Below, one piece after another: positions 1-7,625 of a stretch of 33,516 nt of DNA. Positions within the stretch are counted from its first letter, which is position 1. Every line of letters starts with the position of its first letter. The stretch comes from Clostridiaceae bacterium AF10-41 (lineage in GTDB: Bacteria; Bacillota; Clostridia; Clostridiales; Clostridiaceae): the NCBI GenBank assembly GCA_027686065.1, contig JAQCTH010000045.1, forward strand, positions 222-33,737. Reading direction: 5' to 3'. A model generated the notes under the pieces. The model was not told the origin of the DNA. It saw only the letters and a program-made list of their open reading frames with translations, and did no database searches. Both the position numbers and the translations under genes were made by a program.

Positions 1-48
1 GGGAGCAACAGGAGTAACGGGAGCAACAGGAGTAACGGGAGCAACTGG
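1..48 (+). repeat. 18-bp tandem repeat encoding GAT-GVT collagen triplets
   Basis: The unit gggagcaacaggagtaac occurs twice in full, then partly again, from the left edge of the window. Each unit encodes two Gly-X-Thr triplets. The array continues to the left, outside the window. Confidence 0.85.
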
Positions 49-466
49 ATCTGGAATATCAGCTTATGGATATATATATAACTTAGCAACAGTAGGAGAA
101 GCTGTGATTTTAGGTGGCACAAATATTTCTTTTAATAATAATGGACCTTTATTAGGTGTAGACCATGTACTAGGGTCAACAGATATAATGATTCAAACTT
201 CTGGAATATATGAAATAACCTACAATATATTTATTACAGCGGGAGCAGGTGCAGCAATTGCAATTGCAGTAAATGGAACAATAAGACAATCAACTAATAT
301 TTTAGCAATAATAGCTACAGGAGAAATAAGTGGAACTGTTATATTAAATCTAGTTGAGGGAGATGTATTGACAGTGCATAACAACTCGTCAGTTGCATTG
401 ACATTAGTATTAACTCCTGCAGTAGGTGTACAATTTAATATTGTTAAGCTAAGTAATCAACCTTAA
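2..466 (+). CDS. Collagen-like exosporium glycoprotein, BclA-type C-terminal part (5' truncated)
   Basis: The reading frame is already open at base 2, so the start lies outside the window. The first residues are Gly-X-Thr collagen triplets (GAT and GVT alternating), followed by a glycine- and alanine-rich globular domain of about 135 residues. That domain has alternating hydrophobic strands (positions 104-466) and ends in VQFNIVKLSNQP. Collagen-like stalk plus C-terminal jelly-roll is the layout of BclA/BclB-type spore surface glycoproteins, whose C-terminal domain trimerises and caps the filament. Placing it in the exosporium is inference from the family. An 18-bp perfect stem-loop follows the stop. 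The repeat length and the N-terminal anchoring sequence cannot be judged here. Confidence 0.8.
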   Translation, partial: GATGVTGATGVTGATGSGISAYGYIYNLATVGEAVILGGTNISFNNNGPLLGVDHVLGSTDIMIQTSGIYEITYNIFITAGAGAAIAIAVNGTIRQSTNILAIIATGEISGTVILNLVEGDVLTVHNNSSVALTLVLTPAVGVQFNIVKLSNQP

Positions 467-483
467 TAATATAGGAAAAATCA

Positions 484-526
484 AAAGAGATATAGGGATA
501 TATGTACAATATCCCTATATCTCTTT
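484..526. terminator. Bidirectional terminator, 18-bp perfect stem
   Basis: The arms at 484-501 and 509-526 are perfect reverse complements, with a 7-nt loop. The outer A/T runs give a U-tract on both strands. It lies between the stop of the collagen-like gene (+) and the stop of the flavoprotein gene (-), so it can serve both. Confidence 0.85.
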
Positions 527-532
527 AGTATA

Positions 533-1801
533 TTATTTATTAAATATATTTAATAATGATAAATCTTTAACTTTTTTTAGAATTAATTTTTTATCAGTTG
601 TATATAAATTTAACTTTTTCATTCTTTTGAAATATTCCCCACCAGAAAATGTATGTCTAAGACTTTTACCATTTTCCATATTTAAAGATTCATTTGCAAA
701 AGCAATTATATCACCTATCGCTAGCTCTCTAGGTAAAACTAATAGTTGTTTATTTAAAGTATATTCTACAGCATTATATCCTGCTAATGCTCCTGTTACC
801 ATAGCTTCAGTATGTCCTACAAAGAATCCAGATTTCTCGCCTGCACAAAACATGTTATTTAATCCTAATACCTTCATAGTATTATCTCTAGGGCTAGATG
901 ATAAATATCTAATTGAATTAGAAATTCCTCCAGATAAAGGATCGATATATCTTGCGTTTTCAAGACCAGGTATTTTTCTAAGTTTATCTAAAGGATAATA
1001 AGAAGTCATAAGTTTAATATGCCCTGTATCTAATAAAATGACATTTTCAGCAAAGTCTTGTAATGCATATTGCTGACATACCTTTTGATTGAGCTTATCT
1101 AAATTTATATCTTCTTTAGGAATAGGTAAAGTAGCAACTCCGTATTTATCTAAAAGATTTAGAATATCTTCAGAAAAGGATTCACGTGGTAGTTCACATG
1201 AACCACTCATTGCTCCAGGAGTACCATTAGATCTTTCGCCGACAATATCTTCTATACCAGCTTTAGCGCTTAAACTCTCTCTACCACCAAAGGAGGGGCA
1301 CCTAAGAACACACATTGAACAACCGTTTCCATATCTATTACAATTGAACATAGGTCCTGTTGAGCCCGTGGTTTCTATAAATGCATCTCCTTCTATAAAT
1401 GAATTATCAGCTAATTTTATTTTTTTTATATAATTATTATCTAAAGTAACATTAATGGCTCTACTTCTAAAGTGAATATTAATACCTAAAGATAAGATAT
1501 ATTTTCTAATTTCAGGTTCAGCTTTACTTATATCAGTTAAGTTAGCATGGTTATGACCTGAAAAATATATATTTGTATGGAGAGCTAGAGAATCCATTAT
1601 ATCAATCAATTCACCAGCACCTAGAAAAGATAATTCTTCAGAAGCTGTAAATCTTCCGTTATTTCTCATTATTCCACCTACGTTTCCAACTCCTAAAAGC
1701 ATATCTGTTCTTTCTAAAATATCAACTTCAGCTCCCATTTTTCTTGCCTGTATAGCAGCTTGACAACCGGAAAAACCACCGCCTATTATAATAATCTTCA
1801 T
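533..1801 (-). CDS. FAD-dependent oxidoreductase, GidA/TrmFO-like superfamily
   Basis: The 422-residue protein begins with a Rossmann dinucleotide-binding loop (IIIIGGGFSGCQAA, residues 3-16) and an acidic end to the second strand (DILE). Near residue 325 it has a second FAD motif, AGEKSGFFVGHTEA, then GALAGYNA, which resembles the AGQxxGxxGYxEA motif of MnmG and TrmFO. It is shorter than MnmG and lacks its C-terminal tRNA-binding helical domain. An unusual feature is the cysteine cluster C154-x6-C161-x2-C164-x3-C168, which could hold an Fe-S cluster. Minus-strand start ATG is preceded by a GAGG Shine-Dalgarno. The neighbour NIF3-like gene is separated from it by a strong terminator, so this is probably a single-gene unit. 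Substrate unknown. Confidence 0.8.
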   Translation of the reverse strand: MKIIIIGGGFSGCQAAIQARKMGAEVDILERTDMLLGVGNVGGIMRNNGRFTASEELSFLGAGELIDIMDSLALHTNIYFSGHNHANLTDISKAEPEIRKYILSLGINIHFRSRAINVTLDNNYIKKIKLADNSFIEGDAFIETTGSTGPMFNCNRYGNGCSMCVLRCPSFGGRESLSAKAGIEDIVGERSNGTPGAMSGSCELPRESFSEDILNLLDKYGVATLPIPKEDINLDKLNQKVCQQYALQDFAENVILLDTGHIKLMTSYYPLDKLRKIPGLENARYIDPLSGGISNSIRYLSSSPRDNTMKVLGLNNMFCAGEKSGFFVGHTEAMVTGALAGYNAVEYTLNKQLLVLPRELAIGDIIAFANESLNMENGKSLRHTFSGGEYFKRMKKLNLYTTDKKLILKKVKDLSLLNIFNK

Positions 1802-1875
1802 TGTTTATACCTCAAATATTAGTATTTATAATAAACTATTCTAACTATATAAAAATGGGCACTATAAATATGTTT

Positions 1876-1931
1876 AATATTAAAAAATACAAAGAGCCAC
1901 CTTACAGTAGCTCTTTGTATTTTTTAATATT
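1876..1931. terminator. Perfect 22-bp stem-loop terminator
   Basis: Arms 1876-1897 and 1910-1931 are exact reverse complements around a 12-nt loop. The A6/T6 segments in the arms provide U-runs on both strands. On the minus strand it ends the NIF3-like gene, whose stop codon lies inside the outer stem. Confidence 0.85.
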
Positions 1932-2250
1932 AATTTATTACTGGAAGTATGTTATAAACAGGTTCTTCATATGGATGAAGATTTTTTATAACATTAATAA
2001 CTTCAAAAGCTAAATCTTTATCGCATCTAAACTCTATTTTAGCTTCTTTTTCAATAGATAAGTTATTTTCGTTACCAAGAAAAGGATTAGCTCCATTTAA
2101 TGGTTTAAAATAACCAGAAACTTCACTTACTGACATGCAATTATCGTAATTTCCAATAGTTAAAGCTCCGGTTCTGTTTATAGCTTCTCTTAATTTATTA
2201 ACATAATCAAAAGGAACATATATTTCAAACTTAACTTTAGTATAATTCAT
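1930..2250 (-). CDS. Stand-alone NIF3/YqfO CutA-like domain protein
   Basis: The 106-residue protein matches the small ferredoxin-like (PII/CutA-like) domain that is inserted in YqfO-type NIF3 proteins. The signs are an N-terminal strand FEIYVPFDYVNKLREA, the middle motif GYFKPLNGANPFLG, and the C-terminal signature LHPYEEPVYNILPV. The flanking NIF3 metal-binding halves are absent, so this is the single-domain form found in many bacteria. Its biochemical role is not established; trimeric relatives bind metals or small ligands. A Shine-Dalgarno (AGGGGGT on the minus strand, 2262-2268) precedes the ATG. It is transcribed alone and ends in a very strong hairpin. Confidence 0.8.
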   Translation of the reverse strand: MNYTKVKFEIYVPFDYVNKLREAINRTGALTIGNYDNCMSVSEVSGYFKPLNGANPFLGNENNLSIEKEAKIEFRCDKDLAFEVINVIKNLHPYEEPVYNILPVIN

Positions 2251-2539
2251 ATAACCAATAGACCCCCTAATAATAGCTATAATTAAATAATAACTTATTA
2301 ATTAAAAATAGTAAACGAGATAAATGTCTATTAAAAATAAAAGTTAAATTTAAAAAGTTTCATAAAATGCCTAAAAAAACTAATAAATTATTATAAATAA
2401 TAAAAATTGTATTAAAAAGTAGTAGATAATTAAAGAAAATATTAGAAAAATATGAAAAATAACATATCATATATCTTTTAAAAAGATATAGCATACTATA
2501 TTAGTGAAGAATATAAAATATTTGAAATGAGGGATTTGA
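2251..2539. other. A+T-rich divergent intergenic region
   Basis: This 289-bp spacer separates divergent genes. No ORF is credible. It contains a short palindrome (arms 2471-2479 and 2481-2489) followed by CATACTATA at 2492-2500. That sequence resembles the -10 of sigma-E/sigma-K promoters (CATACAnT, CATAnnnTA), and an ATA lies 18 nt upstream. This is suggestive only. Confidence 0.4.
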
Positions 2540-2944
2540 GTGGGAGTAATATTAACAATTATTGGAGTAATATTAACTTTATTTACTGCTATCAATTTAA
2601 TTAGAGTTATATTATTAAATAGAAAATCGATAATCAAGAAAGCTAAGGTAATAGGTTTTGAAAGTTATACCTATTTAATGCCAGGAACGGAATATAACAC
2701 AATTTATAATGCGAGTTTATATCCAATATTAGAGATACAAGAAGGCAATAGAAAAGTAAGAGTAACACTTTCATATATAAGTGATAAGATTAACTTAGAA
2801 AGAGGAGATGAAATTGATGTAGTCTATCCAAAAGGTAAGGTAGAGAAACTTAGAATATATGAAAGCGAAGATGTTTATAATTTTTATTATCTAACAATTT
2901 TTATAGGAATATTAATAACATTATTATCAATTACAATGATTTAG
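2540..2944 (+). CDS. Small membrane protein, DUF3592-like
   Basis: The 134-residue protein has an N-terminal transmembrane helix (about residues 3-27), then a soluble beta-rich middle section of about 80 residues (YPILEIQEGNRKVRVTLSY, GDEIDVVYPKG), and a C-terminal transmembrane helix (about 114-133). Two helices flanking an OB-like beta domain is the DUF3592 layout; no function is established for the family. The start is GTG at 2540, supported by an ATGAGGGA Shine-Dalgarno 6-9 nt upstream. A terminator hairpin follows at once, so it is probably monocistronic. A sigma-E/K-like -10 upstream hints at sporulation expression, but this is weak inference. Confidence 0.65.
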   Translation: MGVILTIIGVILTLFTAINLIRVILLNRKSIIKKAKVIGFESYTYLMPGTEYNTIYNASLYPILEIQEGNRKVRVTLSYISDKINLERGDEIDVVYPKGKVEKLRIYESEDVYNFYYLTIFIGILITLLSITMI

Positions 2945-2948
2945 GTAT

Positions 2949-2978
2949 AAGGAGCTAAAAATAGGCTCCTTTATTTTT
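2949..2978 (+). terminator. Rho-independent terminator
   Basis: The 7-bp stem aaggagc/gctcctt (2949-2955, 2965-2971) is followed by a U-rich tail. It lies directly after the DUF3592-like gene. Confidence 0.7.
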
Positions 2979-3041
2979 AATAATCAAATCTGCGATTAAA
3001 TTATATAAATAATATATAAAAATAATTTAAGGAAGTTTTAT

Positions 3042-3749
3042 ATGATACTTGATATTAAAGAAATAATAGTAAGATTGATTTTAGCAGTTATTATTGGAGG
3101 AGTAATAGGCTATGAAAGAGAGGTGAAAAATAGAGCTGCGGGTTTTAGAACTCATATATTAGTTTGTCTCGGAGCTACGATAGTTTCTTTATTACAGATA
3201 GACATTGGAAATAAAGCTATAGAAATTATAGAGAAAAATCAAAATCTAAGTGAAGTAATAAAAATTGATTATGGAAGACTTGGTTCACAAGTAATAACAG
3301 GAGTGGGGTTTATAGGAGCTGGTACCATAATGCATAATAAAGGAAACGTAAAAGGTTTAACTACAGCGGCAACTTTATGGATAGTTGCTTGTTTAGGGCT
3401 AAGTATAGGCATGGGGCAGTATTATATAAGTATTTTTGGAGCAATAATAATTGTGATGATACTAGTATTTTTAAAGAGAATAGAAAATAAGTTTATATCA
3501 AAAAATATAATACAAAAATTAGGGATAAGATATTATAATGAAGAAAACTTAAAATTAGAGATACAAAAATACTTAGAAAATAAAAATTTAAAAATTAAAT
3601 TTGTAGAATATTTACTAGAGAAAGAAGATGGTATTATTAAAGAAGTTCATGCAATATATACAATAATAAAACCAGGATATATTAATGTTGAGAAAGCTTT
3701 AATAGAATTACGGAATAATGAAAAAATAATATCAATTGATATAATATAA
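3042..3749 (+). CDS. MgtC/SapB family membrane protein
   Basis: The 235-residue protein has the MgtC core. A first helix leads into GGVIGYEREVKNRAAGFRTH, with the conserved GxERE and GxRTHxLV motifs. The second conserved block is ITGVGFIGAGTIM...VKGLTTAATLWIVA. About four to five transmembrane helices span residues 5-145. A soluble C-terminal region of about 85 residues (ACT-like in relatives) follows. MgtC proteins are linked to growth at low magnesium and to control of the membrane ATPase in pathogens; the role in clostridia is not defined. AAGGAAG precedes the ATG. No magnesium riboswitch (M-box) was recognised upstream. Confidence 0.85.
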   Translation: MILDIKEIIVRLILAVIIGGVIGYEREVKNRAAGFRTHILVCLGATIVSLLQIDIGNKAIEIIEKNQNLSEVIKIDYGRLGSQVITGVGFIGAGTIMHNKGNVKGLTTAATLWIVACLGLSIGMGQYYISIFGAIIIVMILVFLKRIENKFISKNIIQKLGIRYYNEENLKLEIQKYLENKNLKIKFVEYLLEKEDGIIKEVHAIYTIIKPGYINVEKALIELRNNEKIISIDII

Positions 3750-3878
3750 TGATATTTCAATAAAGTTTTGTTAATCAAAATATTTTATAGATAAATATTA
3801 ATTATACAATTGAATTTTAGTTTATATTAGATTATTATTTAAGTAATGAACTATAGAAAAGGATGGGATATAATCATT

Positions 3879-4331
3879 ATGGAAAGACATAGAAATGTAG
3901 TAAATGAATTACTTGTAAAGATATTTAACGAAATACTACAAATCGAGGAAAAAACCTTACGAAGTGGACATTTTTCAGATTTATCAGTAAGAGAAATGCA
4001 TACTATTGAAACAATAGGAAGAAAAAATCAGAGAATGATGAGTGAAGTTGCACAGGATTTAGGTATAACAGTTGGAACATTAACTACATCAATAAATAGA
4101 TTGATAAAAAAAGGATATGTAGATAGAAAGAGAATAGAAGAAGATAGAAGAGTAGTATTAGTTGAATTAACCAAAAAGGGGAAAGTTGCTCATAGATTGC
4201 ATGATAGATTTCATAATGAAATGGTAAAAACTATGATGGATGGACTTTCAGAAGATGAAAAAGAAGTTTTAATAAACTCTTTAGAAAAGTTAAATATTTA
4301 TTTTAAAGATAAATGTGAAAATATAAAATAA
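3879..4331 (+). CDS. MarR family transcriptional regulator
   Basis: The 150-residue protein has a dimerisation helix, then a winged helix-turn-helix: MSEVAQDLGITVGTLTTSINRLIKKGYVDRKR, followed by the wing EEDRRVVLVELTKKG. Sequence features around LSVREMHTIETIG resemble FabT-type clostridial MarR proteins, but no fab genes are adjacent, so the target is not assigned. The start was set at ATG 3879, which has a GGATGGGA purine tract about 10 nt upstream. An earlier in-frame ATG at 3846 has no Shine-Dalgarno and would add 11 residues that do not look like family sequence. It lies between mgtC and hutP as a separate gene with about 100-nt spacers on both sides. Confidence 0.85.
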   Translation: MERHRNVVNELLVKIFNEILQIEEKTLRSGHFSDLSVREMHTIETIGRKNQRMMSEVAQDLGITVGTLTTSINRLIKKGYVDRKRIEEDRRVVLVELTKKGKVAHRLHDRFHNEMVKTMMDGLSEDEKEVLINSLEKLNIYFKDKCENIK

Positions 4332-4429
4332 TACTTTTACTTAGATAATCTCGTAAGTTAATTGTGCTATATGTAATATAATATTTGTGTTATTATTAGT
4401 ATGTAATAATTGAAGTATGGGAGGATATT

Positions 4430-4843
4430 ATGGTAAACAATAGTTTAGAGGTTGCTAAATATGCAACAAGAATGGCCATTTCATCAAGAGAAGAAGAAGA
4501 TGAATTAAAAATAGAGTTTAAGAAAAAAGGAATACTTGTTACGGCTGTAAATATAGGTGGAAATATAAATGATTCCACTTCTAAAATATTAGAAAGAGCT
4601 TTAGTTGCTGCAAAAAGAAATGGAGTAATTAGGGAAGAACATTTACATGAAGGTGGAGTCATAGGTGCAACTAGAGATGCACTTATGCAGGTATGGAATA
4701 AAGCGAGTGGACAAAATGTTGGAGGAAAAGTAGGAATTGCAAGAAAGGGTCAGCACTTAAGTATTTGTATATTTCTAAGTGTTGGACTTTTGCATTTAGA
4801 TGAAGTAGTAATTGGAATAGGACATAGAGCTGTTCCGGAATAA
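4430..4843 (+). CDS. hutP: HutP-family RNA-binding antiterminator
   Basis: The 137-residue protein matches HutP, the hexameric regulator that, with L-histidine and Mg2+, binds UAG-rich RNA and prevents termination in the B. subtilis hut leader. Likely metal/histidine ligands are H71 and H73 (in HLHEGG) and H132 (in IGIGHRAVP, near the C-terminus), comparable to the three histidines of the Bacillus protein. A conserved core runs ILVTAVNIGG...ALVAAKRNGVI. No hut catabolic gene lies in the window, so its target is probably elsewhere or is the transporter operon just downstream. The Shine-Dalgarno is GGGAGGA. It ends in its own strong terminator, so it is not cotranscribed with the transporter. 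Confidence 0.82.
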   Translation: MVNNSLEVAKYATRMAISSREEEDELKIEFKKKGILVTAVNIGGNINDSTSKILERALVAAKRNGVIREEHLHEGGVIGATRDALMQVWNKASGQNVGGKVGIARKGQHLSICIFLSVGLLHLDEVVIGIGHRAVPE

Positions 4844-4856
4844 ATAAAATAAGTAA

Positions 4857-4897
4857 GGCTAAGATGTTAATGAAAGTATCATCTTAGCCATTTTTTT
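4857..4897 (+). terminator. Strong rho-independent terminator after hutP
   Basis: The perfect 10-bp stem ggctaagatg/catcttagcc (4857-4866, 4880-4889) is followed by a run of seven T. Confidence 0.92.
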
Positions 4898-4910
4898 GAT
4901 AAAAATATTA

Positions 4911-4939
4911 TTTACAAAAAAATGCAAATGTGATATCAT
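4911..4939 (+). promoter_or_regulatory. Putative sigma-A promoter of the ABC importer operon
   Basis: TTTACA (4911-4916), a 17-bp spacer and TATCAT (4934-4939), with an extended TGn before the -10. It predicts a start near 4946 and a leader of about 170 nt. Confidence 0.6.
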
Positions 4940-4960
4940 ATGATAAATATTAAATTATTA

Positions 4961-5095
4961 ATAAAATCTCGATATTAATAAAATAATACTATTATTTTGT
5001 ATACAAATAAAGCAATTTAATAATATTATGAGGTGTAAAGTAGATAATTAAAAACTAATAATTAGAATGTAGAATTGTAGGAGTCGAGATTTTAT
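4961..5095 (+). promoter_or_regulatory. Candidate structured leader with 12-bp closing stem and UAG cluster
   Basis: ATAAAATCTCGA (4961-4972) is the exact reverse complement of TCGAGATTTTAT (5084-5095). The repeats enclose 111 nt, and the Shine-Dalgarno of the importer gene starts 8 nt later. Inside are a small hairpin (4981-4997), the palindrome TTTGTATACAAA (4996-5007) and three UAG triplets at 5063, 5070 and 5078. No known riboswitch or T-box consensus was recognised. It could be an RNA switch or a protein-binding leader; in DNA this A+T-rich, chance pairing cannot be excluded. Confidence 0.4.
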
Positions 5096-5116
5096 AAAAA
5101 TTAGGAGGATGGATAA

Positions 5117-5932
5117 AATGGTTATGAAGATAATAAAAATATATCCATAGATTATCAAAATGCACAAGGAGATAATGCTACTTCTCAGACAATAGCTCAA
5201 AAGTTTGTAGCAGATAAAAAAGATTTAATTTTAGCAATAGCTACTCCAGCAGCTCAAGCGGTTTATAATGCAACTAAAGATATTCCAACTGTATTTACTG
5301 CAGTTACAGATCCGGTTGCAGCAGAAATAGCTAAAGATTGGAAGAGTTCAGGAACTAATTTGACTGGAGTGTCTGATATGGTACCTGTAGACAAGCAATT
5401 AGAATTACTGCTTAAGCTTAAACCTGATGTGAAAACTATAGGAGTTATCTATAATACATCAGAAGCAAATTCAGAGGTTCAAGTAGAAGCATTAAAGAAA
5501 GAAGCTGAAAAAGTAAATTTGAAGGTTAAAGAAATTGGTATAACGAATGTTAATGAAATAAATCAAAATTTAACATCGGCAATAAAAGATATAGATGCAT
5601 TATATACTCCGACTGATAATACTGTAGCTTCAGCTTATGACCTAGTTGGACAAGTAGCTATTAAAAATAATATTCCTATTTTAGGTGCGGAAGAGGCAAT
5701 TGTATCTAAGGGTGGATTGTGTTCAATTGGAATAGATTATTTTAAACTTGGTAAGGAAACAGCATATAAGGCAGTTGAAATATTGGAAGGTAAAAAACCA
5801 ACTGAAATTGAAATAACAACTTTAAGTGATATGAGTATAACAATAAATACTGATGTAGCAACAAAATTGAATATAGAAATACCTAGTGAGTTAAATGAAA
5901 AATCTAATAAGGTTACTGGAGGGGTTAACTAG
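5117..5932 (+). pseudogene. Substrate-binding protein of a TrpXYZ-type ABC importer, N-terminus deleted
   Basis: The frame is open from 5117 to the stop at 5930-5932 and encodes about 271 residues of an ABC substrate-binding domain. The sequence begins inside the domain with GYEDNKNISIDYQNAQGDN and continues through AIATPAAQAVYNATKDIP and FTAVTDPVAAE. Family members are usually about 330 residues, with a lipoprotein signal and a first beta-alpha unit; both are missing. A good Shine-Dalgarno (AGGAGG, 5103-5108) and ATG (5118) remain, but that ATG is in another frame and stops at 5150. The likely cause is a deletion of roughly 185 bp joining the start codon to an internal AATGG. A TTG at 5360 could start only a cytoplasmic fragment. 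The stop overlaps the permease GTG by one base. Confidence 0.75.
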
Positions 5933-6861
5933 TGAATTTAGCTTTAAACGTACTAGAGCAAGGTTTTTTATTTGGAATAGTTGCTATTGGTGTTTATATA
6001 ACTTATAAAATATTAGATTTTCCAGATCTTTCTGTAGATGGAACTTATCCCTTAGGTGCAGCTATTTGTGCAGCACTTTTGGTTAAAGATTTCAGCCCGT
6101 GGATAGCTGTTTTAATAGCGACTATGGGAGGGGCAATGGCTGGATTTATAACAGCCTTTTTAAATGTAAAATTGAAAATTACTAATTTAATGTCTGGAAT
6201 ATTAGTTATGATAGGATTATATTCTATAAATCTTATGATAATGGGAAAATCCAATATACCATTATTTAATGCAAAGAATATTTTTAGTAATGATAGCTCT
6301 AAGATATTTATAATTATCAGTGTACTTTTAATAATAAAGATTTTATTTGATTTGTTTCTAAAAACAAAATTGGGAAGTTTGTTAGTTGCAGTAGGAGATA
6401 ATGAACAAGTAGTGACTTCACTTGGAGTAAATAAAAACTCTATAAAAACTCTTGGACTTATGATAAGTAATGGGCTTGTGGCATTATCAGGAGCACTAAC
6501 TGCTCAATATCAAGGTTTTGCAGAAGTAAGCATGGGGACGGGAATAGTAGTTATGGGATTAGCTGCTGTTATAATAGGAAGTTCGATATTTAAAAAAATT
6601 AATTTTATAAAAGCGACAACATTATCTATTTTAGGTTCTGTAATATATAAATTAGCAATTGCCCTTGTATTAAAGTTTGGTTTGAATCCTAATTATTTAA
6701 AGCTTATGACTGCGATAATAGTTATTATAGCTTTAAGTTTAAATTCTAAAGTTATAAAATTAAAAAAGAAAAATAAAAGCTATTCTGTGGAAGAGATTTC
6801 GGATAGAAAGGGTGGTGATTTGGATGCTAAGGATTCAGGAGCTTTACAAAGTTTTCAATGA
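5932..6861 (+). CDS. ABC transporter permease (TrpY-like, COG4120 type)
   Basis: The 309-residue integral membrane protein has about eight hydrophobic segments. Conserved features are the N-terminal LNVLEQGFLFGIVAIGVYITYK, then ILDFPDLSVDGTYPLGAA, and a middle cytoplasmic loop LLVAVGDNEQVVTSLGV that should contact the ATPase. It belongs to the branched-chain-permease-like family that works with PF04392-type binding proteins. The start is GTG, one base overlapping the upstream stop, which indicates translational coupling to the broken binding-protein gene. The 3' end overlaps the ATPase gene by 38 nt. Substrate is unproven; relatives import tryptophan or other small molecules. Confidence 0.85.
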   Translation: MNLALNVLEQGFLFGIVAIGVYITYKILDFPDLSVDGTYPLGAAICAALLVKDFSPWIAVLIATMGGAMAGFITAFLNVKLKITNLMSGILVMIGLYSINLMIMGKSNIPLFNAKNIFSNDSSKIFIIISVLLIIKILFDLFLKTKLGSLLVAVGDNEQVVTSLGVNKNSIKTLGLMISNGLVALSGALTAQYQGFAEVSMGTGIVVMGLAAVIIGSSIFKKINFIKATTLSILGSVIYKLAIALVLKFGLNPNYLKLMTAIIVIIALSLNSKVIKLKKKNKSYSVEEISDRKGGDLDAKDSGALQSFQ

Positions 6862-7618
6862 AAATACAATAAATGAAAATAAAGTTTTTTCGAAATTTTC
6901 TTTAGATGTTAATAAGGGAGATTTTATAAGTATAATAGGATCTAATGGAGCAGGGAAATCAACACTATTAAATATAATATCAGGAAATATAGAGTGTGAT
7001 GAAGGAGTTATATTAGTAGATAAAGAAGATGTTTCAAATAAAGATGAATATAAGAGATCAAAGCAAATTGGAAGAGTCTTTCAAGATCCATCTCTTGGTG
7101 TAGCCCCGAATATGACAATATTAGAAAATTTATCATTAGCAGATAATAAAGGAAAGACTTATGGATTATCTTTTGGAATAAACAAAAGGCGAATTGAATA
7201 TTATAAAAGTATCCTTAAAGAATTAGATTTAGGTTTAGAAGATAAATTATATAATAAAGTAAATTTATTATCTGGAGGACAAAGACAAGCTTTAACACTT
7301 TTAATGGCTATATTATCAGGACCAAAACTTTTACTTTTAGATGAGCATACTGCAGCTTTAGATCCAAAAACTTCTTTAATGATAATGAATATAACTGAGA
7401 AGTTAGTAAAAGAAACAGGAATAACTACTTTGATGGTAACTCATAATTTAAAACAAGCAATAAAAAGTGGCAATAGATTAATCATGATGCATAGAGGAGA
7501 AATATTAATAGATGTTAAAGATGAGGAAAAAGAAAAGTTAACATCCTCAAAGTTAATGGAGTTATTTAAAGAGGCTAATATAAATGATGATTTAAGTGAT
7601 AGAACGTTATTATCATAA
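6824..7618 (+). CDS. ABC transporter ATP-binding protein (TrpZ-like, COG1101 type)
   Basis: The 264-residue ATPase has Walker A GSNGAGKST, a Q-loop (RVFQDP), the signature LSGGQRQA, Walker B LLLLDEHTAALDP and an H-loop histidine (MVTHNLKQA). The start ATG at 6824 is preferred: family members begin ML-I, and a GGTGGTG purine tract lies 7 nt upstream. GTG codons at 6812 and 6815 are possible alternatives. It is the last gene of the importer operon and is followed by a terminator. The ATPase and permease have no disabling lesion, in contrast to the binding-protein gene. Confidence 0.9.
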   Translation: MLRIQELYKVFNENTINENKVFSKFSLDVNKGDFISIIGSNGAGKSTLLNIISGNIECDEGVILVDKEDVSNKDEYKRSKQIGRVFQDPSLGVAPNMTILENLSLADNKGKTYGLSFGINKRRIEYYKSILKELDLGLEDKLYNKVNLLSGGQRQALTLLMAILSGPKLLLLDEHTAALDPKTSLMIMNITEKLVKETGITTLMVTHNLKQAIKSGNRLIMMHRGEILIDVKDEEKEKLTSSKLMELFKEANINDDLSDRTLLS

Positions 7619-7625
7619 TACAAAA

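Noticed and set aside
1..48. Short repeats as a CRISPR or mobile-element boundary
   Set aside because: The repeats are in frame Gly-X-Thr codons of a collagen-like gene, with no spacers.
1801..2013. 70-residue plus-strand ORF
   Set aside because: It runs through the 22-bp terminator stem and antisense to the NIF3-like gene, with biased Asn/Ile/Phe/Tyr content; no domain.
4946..5100. Tryptophan T-box or known riboswitch ahead of the importer
   Set aside because: The T-box core AGGGTGGNACCGCG is absent and no purine, SAM, lysine, c-di-GMP or M-box core was recognised.
5360..5932. 190-residue substrate-binding protein starting at TTG 5360 as a genuine gene
   Set aside because: The same frame continues upstream for 81 codons with clear family sequence, there is no Shine-Dalgarno at 5360, and a binding protein without signal peptide cannot reach its site.
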